From Panonychus citri (lineage: Eukaryota > Arthropoda > Arachnida > Trombidiformes > Tetranychidae): 64,000 nucleotides of DNA. The position numbers were made by a program, and so were the translations under genes. The notes beneath the pieces were generated by a model, which ran no database searches, was not told the origin of the DNA, and saw only the letters and a program-made list of their open reading frames with translations. The stretch covers positions 124,001-188,000 of the forward strand of contig NW_026515526.1 of assembly GCF_014898815.1 (NCBI RefSeq), read 5' to 3'. Every line of letters starts with the position of its first letter. Within the stretch, counting starts at the first letter, position 1. This document shows positions 1 through 9,180 of the stretch, in pieces.

Positions 1-1
1 A

Positions 2-493
2 ATAGAACCACAATTGTCCAATGGGTCGATTCATCAACCCCTTGTTTTGCCACCACCACCACCACCACCACCACCAATGTCAGCATTTAATGTAACATCA
101 ACCGCTAATCCTATACCAATACCACCGCCGTTACCACCTTCGAACTCAACAGTTCCACAAGCGTCTCTACACATATCTGAATCTTATAATGATAATAATG
201 ATAATGCTCTGCCAGTTGTTTTGAAGCTTGTTAGATGTAAAAAGAATGAAGTCATGAATTCCCCACAAAACTCAACCTTAATTCAAACATCCGATTTGAA
301 AGCTGCAAAAGCAGCTTTGAAGCATAAGACTCATTCAGAACAAAAAACTTATCCTAATAGTAATGATTCATTTAAAGAAAAATTCAATGAGATTTTAAGT
401 AAAAGGAGGAAAGTTCTTGACACAAATTCTGATACCTCGTCAAACACATCCACTGATATTGAGAATGATGATGATGACTATTGGCAAGTGTAA
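2..493 (+). CDS. Proline-rich WASP-like protein (P78/83-like), 5' end outside window
   Basis: The frame is open to the window edge, so the N-terminus is missing. In order, the visible part has a run of nine prolines, a second proline-rich stretch, a segment resembling the WH2/thymosin actin-binding motif (an LKxKT-type motif in 'AALKHKT'), an amphipathic basic helix ('FKEKFNEILSKRRKVL') and a short acidic tail of consecutive Asp residues with a Trp three residues from the C-terminus. This polyproline, WH2, connector and acidic-Trp order is that of WASP-family VCA regions and of baculovirus P78/83, which activates host Arp2/3 to polymerise actin. The assignment is inferred from layout; the WH2 is weak. 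A small membrane protein gene follows on the same strand. Confidence 0.55.
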   Translation: MEPQLSNGSIHQPLVLPPPPPPPPPMSAFNVTSTANPIPIPPPLPPSNSTVPQASLHISESYNDNNDNALPVVLKLVRCKKNEVMNSPQNSTLIQTSDLKAAKAALKHKTHSEQKTYPNSNDSFKEKFNEILSKRRKVLDTNSDTSSNTSTDIENDDDDYWQV

Positions 494-579
494 ACAACAT
501 GGTGCCTATCATTCGATAGAATTAATCCAACTTCTATATAATAGAGTAATTGTTTCAGTCAATACACATTGCGCGTAAA

Positions 580-900
580 ATGGAATCGCAAAGTAGTGGA
601 TTACAAAAATTCTACAATACTGTTACTGCTGGACTATTTGGTATGTGTTTATTCGGTTTTTTAGCAAGACAAAATATCTATACAACATTTCTCATTATAA
701 TAGTGCTTCTTCTCATAGCAATTTTATATTCTATCGTCTCTTGTATTCGTAAGATTACAGAAACTGAATCCAATAACTGTTCAGACCGAGATCAGGTTGA
801 GAATAAAAAATTTGACTCAAGTAAACTTGACCAGATACGTAAAAAGCTTGAGCAGCAGGAGCAACAACAAGCACAACAACAGACCAATACTCAACAATAA
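580..900 (+). CDS. Small membrane protein with glutamine-rich tail
   Basis: This 106-residue protein is not recognised. I start it at the first ATG (MESQSSG) rather than at an upstream TTG. It has two adjacent hydrophobic segments, at about residues 17-30 and 35-56, then a charged region and a C-terminal glutamine-rich stretch that could form a coiled coil (about residues 85-106). The topology suggests a small envelope or host-membrane protein. It lies between the WASP-like gene and another small gene on the same strand, with 9 nt before the next start, so a shared transcript is possible. Confidence 0.6.
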   Translation: MESQSSGLQKFYNTVTAGLFGMCLFGFLARQNIYTTFLIIIVLLLIAILYSIVSCIRKITETESNNCSDRDQVENKKFDSSKLDQIRKKLEQQEQQQAQQQTNTQQ

Positions 901-909
901 ACGCAATAA

Positions 910-1200
910 ATGGCTAGTTTCACTGAGATTGTTCTAGGAACATTTGATTATGTTAAATCGTCGGACGAAATTGTATCTGTCTTCCTGACAGAAGATATTC
1001 AAACGAAAATAATCAATTTATCAAAACATTCCGGTGAAAAAAATATCACAAATTTCTCTGAATTTGTTGTCTGTTACAAGGCTTTATTGGAAAAAATTAA
1101 GCACGATAAACAATACAAAGAACAATATGCTTTATTAAACAAATATTCAAAACAAATAATTTCTTACGTACACAGATTTTGTATTGATTGTTTATACTAG
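910..1200 (+). CDS. Small unrecognised protein
   Basis: A 96-residue protein starting at ATG (MASFTEIV), 9 nt after the preceding gene. It is predicted mostly helical and contains three cysteines, two of them in the last six residues (CIDCLY). It has no signal peptide or membrane segment. It converges on the helicase gene with about 50 nt between the stops. No family is recognised. Support is the tiling and the natural composition. Confidence 0.5.
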   Translation: MASFTEIVLGTFDYVKSSDEIVSVFLTEDIQTKIINLSKHSGEKNITNFSEFVVCYKALLEKIKHDKQYKEQYALLNKYSKQIISYVHRFCIDCLY

Positions 1201-1250
1201 AAGAGACTTGAATTGGTTCAATTTTTCAGCATTTTTTTTGTCTTCATTGA

Positions 1251-4200
1251 TCAGTTAAAGTGGAATGATCTACTAGTACTCGCTCCATCATAACTAGTTT
1301 CAAACATATCACGACTCTTCCCGCCTGTTTCTGGCCAATGCATTGTTGTTGTTACTGTTGAACACCCATCGGAATCATTAAAAGTATGTGTGTACAGTTT
1401 ACCAACGAAACTCATCGTCTCTTTTTGGAGCCATGTTATATGTTGCCACTTTTCTGTCTCATGGTCCCAGTATTTGGAATCATTTTCCTTACGAAAAAAA
1501 AACAATGCATTTTCTTGATCAACATTATCAGAATATGTAGATTTTACTCTTTCTACCACATCATTAGAAGTTAAACTTGAACCATTGTCTTCTTCAATTG
1601 CCATTGTTACTGATATATGAAGCAGCAGCCCTCCTTGAATAAAATTATCTACAACCTCTTTATCACGTAAAGAACTGTCAAATGTTCTTCCAAATTCATT
1701 TATCAAGTTTTCAAATGATCTAAAGTATTTACCACATTTTCGTTTAAATATGTCCAATATTATGCTAGATTTTACCTTGTACCCAGGAACATGTTCAAAA
1801 CCATGTTGACAAAGGAGTTCAAACGACTTCGAGTTAACTTTCATAAGTTTATGATTATACTCAACCACCGATTTGTTTTCAGTATTCAAACTTGGAAAAT
1901 GATCGCTTGAGTCACGAGATGCCATGTAGTTAAGCCACATAAGCCAAGAATAAGCGAAAGCATGCTCATGTTCCGTATTGAAACGTACAATGCCCCGGAA
2001 AAATACATTATCGACCAACATTGAAATAAGATCCAATTGAGTCAGTTGTGCATTTTCTTTATGCTGTTTACCAACCAAACGTACAGCATGTACCCGTTCC
2101 GCAACAACTTTATCAAAATTTTCGAATGATATTATACTGTTGGTTGCTGCAGCAATAATACTTTGCACCGGAGCAGCAGTAAACTTGTTTGAAAAAAGTT
2201 CACGAGATGCGTTGTCATCTTCACCAGTTATTGATTTTATTATTCCTCCACAGGTTTTTGTTATTTCGTTGATAATTATAACACCATAAGTGTTGGAAAC
2301 ACAGCGTTTCACCTCGTCTGATGTGAAACTAAGGAACGAGTTAGATGTTCCGCTTGTTGTTTGCTTGAGAATTTTTAAAAACAATGACTTGCCACAGTTT
2401 GCCTCACCAAATTTACAGTATAACTTTTTGTGTACATTGGTAACAAGAAAACAGACACACGTGTCCATTGCTAATATTTCTTTGACGTTTTCTTCGTTAA
2501 AACCAGTTGACATACAGAGCATTACCAACATTTGAAATAACCTTTCAGTAACATCATTCATGATTGGCACCTTGTAATAATCGATCATCATTATGAAACT
2601 TAGATTCATATTGCGCTCCATCGCGGTTGTTGTACGTTCACAGGCGTAGTCTATACCATCCCAATTGAATTGATCTTTCCAGGTTTTTATTTTACTTTCA
2701 TGAGTATCACTGAAAGCTGAAACAAAAGGTTTGAAACTCGTCATTCTAGAGTAAACCAAAGCAATTAAGTAGCCAACAAACAATGTTTCACAGTTTAGTT
2801 TTGCATATGTTTGTCCATTAACACTTTTCAGGGTATCTAAATAATCCTCAAAGTAGGTGTAATTGATCGTTTCGAATTCAATTGCTATTTTATTGTCTTT
2901 AAGTTTCCATTCAAATTCTGTTGCCGAGTATCTTGATGCTAAAAAATCACCAACTAAACTTTCATAGTTGGTAAGATTGAGTGTATCTGAACATCGCTGA
3001 AAAATATAGCAACAAGAGTAAACAAGTTTAGGACAAATAGGCCAAGCAGATATGACAGGATATGCCAGCGAGAGTGAATCTGTGTGCTCATTTATTTTTT
3101 TCAGCAGTTTAATGAATGTGTACTCTGAAACAAATGGTAGTTTTGGTATTTGTAGAATTGCTGGTATAAGTAACATGTGCATGAAGATGAATGAAACCAG
3201 ATTCCCTGTCCTGAAAACTTCAACAAATCTTGTATTACCTGCAAAGATTTCATATATTTCATAGTTTAGTCTATTGTTGATACTCAATGAGCTTGTTGTG
3301 CATTGAGTCGCTAAACAAAGTGTTCGTGTATGGGATTGCAGAAACATTAAAATTGGCGATTTTTGCATATAACACCCTACCAATGAATTGAAAACTCCAA
3401 TTGAAGTTGAAATAAAAAATGGGCATTTTGAATAACTAATTGGCGCGATAAAATCTTCTTGACGTTGCATGATCATTTCTTGAATTACCTCATTCCATTT
3501 GGGCCCTTTAAAATAACCATAGCCATAAAGTTGGGAAACATCAATTCTTTTCTCATGCAGAGAGTATCCGCCATCTTTTCGAAAAATATACCAATGAGAG
3601 TCATCACGAATCAAATATCTTCGACGTCTAAGAATCTCAATGTAAATATCAGCTAGCGTAAATAATCCTTGTTTCAATTCTATCCCGGTAAACTGATTAA
3701 CATGTTCACATGAAATCCTGGATTGTGAAGATATTAGCTTTGTTATTACGCGTTTGGCTTCGTCCTCCAACCTTATGTCCAAGTTATCATTTTCAGTTAA
3801 ATACATAAATATGAATTCATGATTTAATGCATAATGTGGTTCAATCTGACTAAAGTCAACATTGGATAGAATATGTTTGCATAGTGGCTCGTCTTCGGAA
3901 TCAATGAAATCGTTGTTTTCTGATGTTGATATTTTATAAACCCTATTTTGAAGAATTTCCAGCAACTGGCGATTATGTTGTTCATATCTAAATCCATGAT
4001 TTTTCATATATTTGATTGCACCAACAATATAATGGATCATATTGAATGCTCCATTGTCAATGAAACTTTTCATTGCAAACAATTGATCTCCTGAATTCTC
4101 TGAATTTGGGTAGTAGTTATTTTTGAAATAATCTATGAATTTCTTCCATAAAGCACGGAACAGGCTATCTTGGTTGTTCGAAGAACTGGGATTTACTGCT

Positions 4201-5147
4201 TGCAGACAACAAGTTGCGTCTATTGTGATCGCTTCCATAAAACGTTTGTACAAGCAATATAAATTTTCTTCCGCCGATGAAAATCTATAAGTCCAAAAAA
4301 ATGTTGGCTGATAAGAGTAAATTGAAAGGGCATCATTTGCTGCCCAAAAAGCATTCTCTTCATAGGCAAAAATTTTTCTACCGCTATATTTGATATAACC
4401 AAGTTTTCGTCTATCACTGCCTCTACCATCCTCTGCTGACAGAATTTTATCTGAATATGTAAAATTATCAATAAACCTTATATTATCATAAGTCAACGAG
4501 AATTTTTCAGAGACCAGGTATGTAGGTTGGTATGTTTCACTTGATATTTTAGCTGAAAATGGAAGTGGCATCAATTTTGGAACTTCAATGATAAAACTAC
4601 CACCGAATTTTGCTTTCAAAGTTTTCTCGGTAAACCAACAATGAAAATTAAGGCTAACCGGTATATTGGTATACACATGTATGCCACAGCCTTTCGAGAA
4701 AACAGAACATTTCACATCATTCAAATCATGATGTTGATCAAAATATGTTTTAAGAAAAGCAGTGAAAATATCGCCATGCTTCTCTGTCAGGTGTGTCGTT
4801 AATCCTGAATCTGGACGTTTACATGGCATACAATCTAAATCCCAAGCAGCGTATCGTAAATAAGTTAATTCGTTGTTAATGGTTAACGTTGTACCAATAG
4901 TAGAAAAGTCTTGGAAATCAGTGTGAATATGTATCTGTTTACCGGCACTGTCGTATCTGAAAACAAAGTCACTATTCAGGGTCCTTGAATTTAAAACAGT
5001 ATCGAATTGAGAAACACGACCAGACTCAATCTCTTCACTGCTTTTAAATGGTATAAGCTTGAATGTTTGTATAAACTTTTCTTCTAACAAACGGATTGCG
5101 GCATCATTGTCGGTTGGTAACACCGGTTGTTGAGATGAAACGAACAT
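1251..5147 (-). CDS. helicase: P143-type replicative helicase with primase-like N-terminus
   Basis: The 1298-residue protein is close to the usual length of baculovirus/nudivirus P143 (about 1,200). A Walker A motif (GEANCGKS, near residue 915) is followed by a Walker B-like strand (VIIINEIT) and a motif C-like segment (IIAAATN), the order expected of an SF3/D5-type helicase that unwinds DNA at the viral fork. The N-terminal part carries a DLD motif (103-105) and a KGCGIH motif (152-157), which look like the first two signatures of an archaeo-eukaryotic primase. A middle HWYIFRKDG segment recalls the D5_N region. Its divergent partner is PIF-4, and the 5' ends overlap by about 13 nt; helicase beside pif-4 is conserved in baculoviruses and nudiviruses. 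Confidence 0.9.
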   Translation of the reverse strand: MFVSSQQPVLPTDNDAAIRLLEEKFIQTFKLIPFKSSEEIESGRVSQFDTVLNSRTLNSDFVFRYDSAGKQIHIHTDFQDFSTIGTTLTINNELTYLRYAAWDLDCMPCKRPDSGLTTHLTEKHGDIFTAFLKTYFDQHHDLNDVKCSVFSKGCGIHVYTNIPVSLNFHCWFTEKTLKAKFGGSFIIEVPKLMPLPFSAKISSETYQPTYLVSEKFSLTYDNIRFIDNFTYSDKILSAEDGRGSDRRKLGYIKYSGRKIFAYEENAFWAANDALSIYSYQPTFFWTYRFSSAEENLYCLYKRFMEAITIDATCCLQAVNPSSSNNQDSLFRALWKKFIDYFKNNYYPNSENSGDQLFAMKSFIDNGAFNMIHYIVGAIKYMKNHGFRYEQHNRQLLEILQNRVYKISTSENNDFIDSEDEPLCKHILSNVDFSQIEPHYALNHEFIFMYLTENDNLDIRLEDEAKRVITKLISSQSRISCEHVNQFTGIELKQGLFTLADIYIEILRRRRYLIRDDSHWYIFRKDGGYSLHEKRIDVSQLYGYGYFKGPKWNEVIQEMIMQRQEDFIAPISYSKCPFFISTSIGVFNSLVGCYMQKSPILMFLQSHTRTLCLATQCTTSSLSINNRLNYEIYEIFAGNTRFVEVFRTGNLVSFIFMHMLLIPAILQIPKLPFVSEYTFIKLLKKINEHTDSLSLAYPVISAWPICPKLVYSCCYIFQRCSDTLNLTNYESLVGDFLASRYSATEFEWKLKDNKIAIEFETINYTYFEDYLDTLKSVNGQTYAKLNCETLFVGYLIALVYSRMTSFKPFVSAFSDTHESKIKTWKDQFNWDGIDYACERTTTAMERNMNLSFIMMIDYYKVPIMNDVTERLFQMLVMLCMSTGFNEENVKEILAMDTCVCFLVTNVHKKLYCKFGEANCGKSLFLKILKQTTSGTSNSFLSFTSDEVKRCVSNTYGVIIINEITKTCGGIIKSITGEDDNASRELFSNKFTAAPVQSIIAAATNSIISFENFDKVVAERVHAVRLVGKQHKENAQLTQLDLISMLVDNVFFRGIVRFNTEHEHAFAYSWLMWLNYMASRDSSDHFPSLNTENKSVVEYNHKLMKVNSKSFELLCQHGFEHVPGYKVKSSIILDIFKRKCGKYFRSFENLINEFGRTFDSSLRDKEVVDNFIQGGLLLHISVTMAIEEDNGSSLTSNDVVERVKSTYSDNVDQENALFFFRKENDSKYWDHETEKWQHITWLQKETMSFVGKLYTHTFNDSDGCSTVTTTMHWPETGGKSRDMFETSYDGASTSRSFHFN

Positions 5148-5785
5148 TTTTCAATACAATAAATTTAATTTTGTTGATTCTTTTCGTAATTTATGTGTTG
5201 ATCAGAGCGTGGTATGTTAAAAAAAGAATGTATGATGGTATTTACAATAGTGATGTTTTAGTTGTCTACGACAAATCGAATGAACAAAATTGTGATAGAT
5301 TGATAGTCATTCTACCGCATAATTGGAAAATTTATGCAGTTAAAAATGATATTTATATACTAAATTATACAGAGTTTCAATCAAGTAGTGTATGTTTAAA
5401 TCCATCATTGAAAGTACACCCTGGTTACAAATTTGAGCCAATTTGTTTGAGTTTAGAGACTAAATCATTGATAACCGAATACAAAGCTAATGCACATTCA
5501 AAGTTTATTATAACTTGGGATACAAAAGAAATTGGTTCTCAAAATACTAAGTTTAGTATAGTTGATGCTTTAAAACTATGTGTGAAAAAAAAATTAATTG
5601 GTTTCGGTGACAGAAAATATGAATCCAGTCTTAAATCAAACTCATCATCATATCAGGTAAAAGGTAAAAAAATATTTATTGATACTGAAAAATTAGTCAA
5701 GTTATCAACTGGTACACTAATCACAAAAATTGAACAGCTAAGTGCACATCAAATCTCTCGATTAGTTAGATTTCATAGACCATAA
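5135..5785 (+). CDS. pif-4: PIF-4 (19 kDa / Ac96-like) oral infectivity factor
   Basis: I start it at the ATG of MKRTFFN; an upstream in-frame start lies inside the helicase. The 216-residue protein opens with a strong N-terminal membrane anchor (about residues 8-25) and then a soluble domain with four cysteines, matching PIF-4 of occlusion-derived virions, part of the PIF complex needed for gut-cell entry. Sequence similarity by eye is modest. The call rests mainly on the diagnostic head-to-head position with the P143 helicase and on the anchor topology and size. The next gene begins 5 nt downstream on the same strand. Confidence 0.75.
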   Translation: MKRTFFNTINLILLILFVIYVLIRAWYVKKRMYDGIYNSDVLVVYDKSNEQNCDRLIVILPHNWKIYAVKNDIYILNYTEFQSSSVCLNPSLKVHPGYKFEPICLSLETKSLITEYKANAHSKFIITWDTKEIGSQNTKFSIVDALKLCVKKKLIGFGDRKYESSLKSNSSSYQVKGKKIFIDTEKLVKLSTGTLITKIEQLSAHQISRLVRFHRP

Positions 5786-5790
5786 CAATA

Positions 5791-6459
5791 ATGGTCAAGT
5801 CATCTTTTGGTTCGTTTGTTAGGTGTTCTATCAACAATAAAGCTTCTCTTAAACATGGTAAATTTTTATACCACACTAAACAATTAGACAGGCAACATAA
5901 ACAAATTCATTGTTGGCTCCTTTACAAGTCTATGGGATCATGTGTAGTGTTAGCTTTGAATGAGTGTATTGACGTGGTTAAAAGTTGGCATACAGGAGAG
6001 TTCATTTTAAAGCATAAAAGTTACAATATAAAAAATTTCTGTAATGATACAAATGATACTAATATTAAAAATGGATATAGAGTCCGTATAAATTTTACTT
6101 GTACAAACCATGCAAAAGAACATCAGACATTTTCATCAACAGAAAAAGCAATCACAATTAAAGTTTGCTCCAGGGAAATAGACTCGAATGATAAAATTCA
6201 AATCTACACTAACGATCTACAGTCGTTTATTGACCCAGAAAATGCAAAGAAAGTAGCAGAGTGTGCACAAGTTGAACTGATAAATGGATATTCAATGTAT
6301 GAATTCATAGACTATTTGAAAAACAATAGCAACAAACAATCACTAGAAAAACGATCAACCATACAACAATCTTTGCAAATTCCCTCTTATGAAGAAATCG
6401 TCAAATTAGATTCAAACATTTCGTTAGATGATTACAAAAAAATTTATTCAATTAATTGA
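5791..6459 (+). CDS. Unrecognised protein between pif-4 and lef-5
   Basis: A 222-residue protein, start MVKSSFG, only 5 nt after pif-4 and overlapping the end of the convergent lef-5 gene by 16 nt. It has several cysteines in the first 160 residues and a polar, lysine-rich C-terminal third, with no signal peptide or membrane span. In baculoviruses the 38K gene occupies this neighbourhood, but I see no HAD-type DxD motif and the protein is shorter than 38K, so I do not use that name. Confidence 0.6.
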   Translation: MVKSSFGSFVRCSINNKASLKHGKFLYHTKQLDRQHKQIHCWLLYKSMGSCVVLALNECIDVVKSWHTGEFILKHKSYNIKNFCNDTNDTNIKNGYRVRINFTCTNHAKEHQTFSSTEKAITIKVCSREIDSNDKIQIYTNDLQSFIDPENAKKVAECAQVELINGYSMYEFIDYLKNNSNKQSLEKRSTIQQSLQIPSYEEIVKLDSNISLDDYKKIYSIN

Positions 6460-7417
6460 GATTTACATTTTTTACACATGTAAATGGCTGATTCACCTTC
6501 ATCGGAGGCACGTAAAAGTTTTGTTTCTATGAAGACATATTCATGTTTACAAGCAGCAATATCTATGAACTTGAAAGAGTCAGCTTTAGGTACTTTAAAA
6601 TTATCTCCAACAATAATAGGAGCTTGTATCTCTGTGTAGCGCAATGAAATAAAAAGTTTCTCTTCATTCGTATCCCATCGAAAAATGTTAAGCGAAGAAG
6701 ACTCTGTAAGGAAGAGAAGAAAAAATATTAGTTTTTTCGAAGAATATTCTTTGTGGTAACTTGACCGTACCAGGAATTACCATTGTAGACTAAGGTTAAC
6801 GTTCCAACGGCAGCTTGTTTTTGTGATTTTTTATAAATATATCGGTAAATAATATTCCCATTTTTAGCTATGTCAACATTTAAACTACACATTCGTGCCA
6901 AGTCAATGAAATATGATTCATATCCGGACGACTTGAGTAAATGTAATAGATTAGAAAGTTTCTCACTATTTTCCAGGATTTTTAGTGAATCATTTTTTTG
7001 TATATCAGCAGCAATATAGTAGTCTATTGCTTTATGTGTCAAATTTTCATCTGATCTAAATCCGAAAGCGTAGCAAATCATTGCAAGTGTTAAATTTACT
7101 CTTCTGACATTAATACACATAATTGGTAGGTAAGCTGCGTAATGGCCCAAAATTTTTTCATCCTTCTTGTACATTGAAAGGGAAACCAAATGCTGTTCAG
7201 CTGCTGTTTCATCTGAATTTCTATCACAAATGATCCCGCGCGAATCACAAGAAAACATTTCCAAGTTATAACATGAATAAGTGTTAGATATAAAGTAGTC
7301 ATAGTCAGCGTCTAAAGGACTGCTATCGTAATCATGGTTTAAAATAGGATTTTTGTATCTGTTGAGACGTAAACAATTAACATACGTATTAGATATAGAA
7401 GTAACAATATCTGACAT
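6444..7417 (-). CDS. lef-5: LEF-5 late transcription factor, probably two exons
   Basis: The C-terminal part carries a TFIIS-like zinc ribbon: a CKH pair, an RASDE segment and a CKKC pair, as in baculovirus LEF-5, a late transcription initiation factor of the viral RNA polymerase. That part has no plausible ATG start. The open frame 7417-6728 (229 codons, start MSDIVTS) lies immediately upstream in another frame. Using GT at 6780-6779 and AG at 6705-6704 joins the two in frame into about 298 residues (usual LEF-5 about 265). Exon 1 would be 7417-6781 and exon 2 6703-6444. Without splicing the gene would be frameshifted. The place near helicase and pif-4 matches baculovirus gene order. The zinc ribbon is confident; the exon model is inference. 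Confidence 0.75.
6704..6780 (-). other. Candidate 77-nt spliceosomal intron in lef-5
   Basis: Read on the minus strand, the segment begins G|GTAATT, contains CTAAT (a good branch-point match) about 25 nt before the end, then a long pyrimidine tract and TTACAG. Removing it keeps the frame between the upstream frame and the zinc-ribbon frame. The frame that would otherwise read through encodes an unlikely hydrophobic run. Confidence 0.6.
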
Positions 7418-7455
7418 TGTTTTTACTGTTTCAAATATAGTGAGAATTTAAAAAG

Positions 7456-8889
7456 ATGGATTTCATTTCTGAACAAAAAAAAGTTTCCAATTCTACTATT
7501 AACAACAACCTAAAGAACGAGAGCAATAATAATTACAATGCAAAATTGCTTATTCCAGACAAGTTTAGAGAACAATCAACATATTCCATAAAAGAGCTTT
7601 GTTCTGAGATGAGTAAAAGTAAAAATATTAAGCTATTGAGTTTTGTCGATATTAGTACACTTTTAAGTGAATTAGAAAATATTTCACCGAAAGAGCTTAA
7701 CGTATACAAACAGTTTTTGCTGTTTTCTTGTCTGATTGAAGCCACCAAGCGTAAAACAACTTCTCCAGTCACCAGTCAACAGAATAAAAGTCTATATTCA
7801 CAGGTGACAGTAAAGTTTGAATCTATTGACAAAAAATTACGAGAATGTCAAGCTTTTGCTTGCCAACTTGCAGTTTTACTACATGTCTTTCAAAAAGCTA
7901 GTGAGAAATTCAAATCAAAACTATTGACATATATGGTAATTAACAATACTAGTAATGATACTGGCAATAGAAACACTTTCGATTTTGAGTTTATCAAAAA
8001 CAAATTGCTAGCTCCTGATTCAAATCTAACCTGGAGTAAGCTAGATTTAGATAGTTTACTAGGTTTCTGTCAGTCTGATAATACCACAAAAACTATACCA
8101 ACACTTGAAACTAAAGTGAAATTACTTTTTATGAAAACTTTACTGGAAATTGCAGATTTAACAAAATCAGATTTGACTGCTAATCTTGCATTTCATTTAG
8201 ATCCCAAGCTTTACCTCGAAATTGTTCATGATGCTATTGATAATAAAAATACCACGCATTTAGAATACTTTTATGCTCCATTTTTCAATATCTACAAATC
8301 AAAATATATGACACGAGGGTCAATTTCTGTTAGTCAGATGAGCACACTCATCAAAAATCGTTTTGGTATAATGAATATTGATTACATTGCACAGTTGTCC
8401 AAGGAGATGAAAGAAAAAGATGTTGAAGATCAGAAAAGACTTGAAGTGTTACTCTGTTCAGCGCCAGCCATGAAAAAAGAACTGAATGCGCTGGCACTAG
8501 ATGATGAATTGAGTTATGAAATTTATGCTGGAGATTACAATTTTCCTTCACAAATTGTTTACACAACTATTGATGATAAATGGCGAGTTGCACTTTACCT
8601 CAACGCTCTTTATGATGTCTTCGGATGTTGTGAAGAAAATTCCGGACATGACAAAAATAAAAAAATTGCATCGATGACTTGGAGTGAACGGTTGCAATTA
8701 ATTGATTTCCGTGATAAAATTGCTTTGAAAACTCTGAAAGGCAATGAAATTAAAAAAATTACAAACAAGTGTACAATTGCATATTCGTTGAAAGAAAAAA
8801 ATAATCCATACTATACAACAAAGTGCTTCAACATTTGCAAAGCAAACTTTGATAGTAAAAAAAGAAAGGTTAACGAAGAAATTGAATGA
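7456..8889 (+). CDS. Unrecognised 477-residue protein
   Basis: Starts with ATG (MDFISEQ) 38 nt from the divergent lef-5 start, so the two probably share a control region. The first 35 residues are Asn/Ser/Lys-rich and low in complexity, followed by a mostly helical body without signal peptide or membrane span, and a basic C-terminal KKRK motif that could direct nuclear import. No enzyme motif is visible. A nuclear or virion-associated role is only a guess. Confidence 0.65.
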   Translation: MDFISEQKKVSNSTINNNLKNESNNNYNAKLLIPDKFREQSTYSIKELCSEMSKSKNIKLLSFVDISTLLSELENISPKELNVYKQFLLFSCLIEATKRKTTSPVTSQQNKSLYSQVTVKFESIDKKLRECQAFACQLAVLLHVFQKASEKFKSKLLTYMVINNTSNDTGNRNTFDFEFIKNKLLAPDSNLTWSKLDLDSLLGFCQSDNTTKTIPTLETKVKLLFMKTLLEIADLTKSDLTANLAFHLDPKLYLEIVHDAIDNKNTTHLEYFYAPFFNIYKSKYMTRGSISVSQMSTLIKNRFGIMNIDYIAQLSKEMKEKDVEDQKRLEVLLCSAPAMKKELNALALDDELSYEIYAGDYNFPSQIVYTTIDDKWRVALYLNALYDVFGCCEENSGHDKNKKIASMTWSERLQLIDFRDKIALKTLKGNEIKKITNKCTIAYSLKEKNNPYYTTKCFNICKANFDSKKRKVNEEIE

Positions 8890-9180
8890 AAAAGACAAAA
8901 TATTTTCAGGAATCCAAATAAACGTCCTGCTTGGCTGTGTTCCATATATGCTTAAAACCAGAACAAAAGGCATGATATAAGCTAATTTTTTCTCTCATGT
9001 ACCTGATTCTTTCTCAACTAACAAACTAACAAAGAAGCACAAAAAAAAATGAAAATTTGCACATATTCGACTTCGAGAATGCATATCAATACACATTTCT
9101 CGATTTGGTAAAGCAATTTGTCTTCATAAAGATTTTTTTCTTATTGTAGATTTGTTGTTTACTGACGTATTGTCAAGGTT
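8890..9180. other. Intergenic region, nothing identified
   Basis: About 290 nt between two convergent genes. It contains short A- and T-runs and a few stops in all frames. I see no RNA gene, array or convincing hairpin. It may hold the polyadenylation signals of both neighbours. Confidence 0.4.

Noticed and set aside
5791..6459. 38K (Ac98) candidate
   Set aside because: Position is suggestive, but the HAD-type DxD motif and the expected length are missing.
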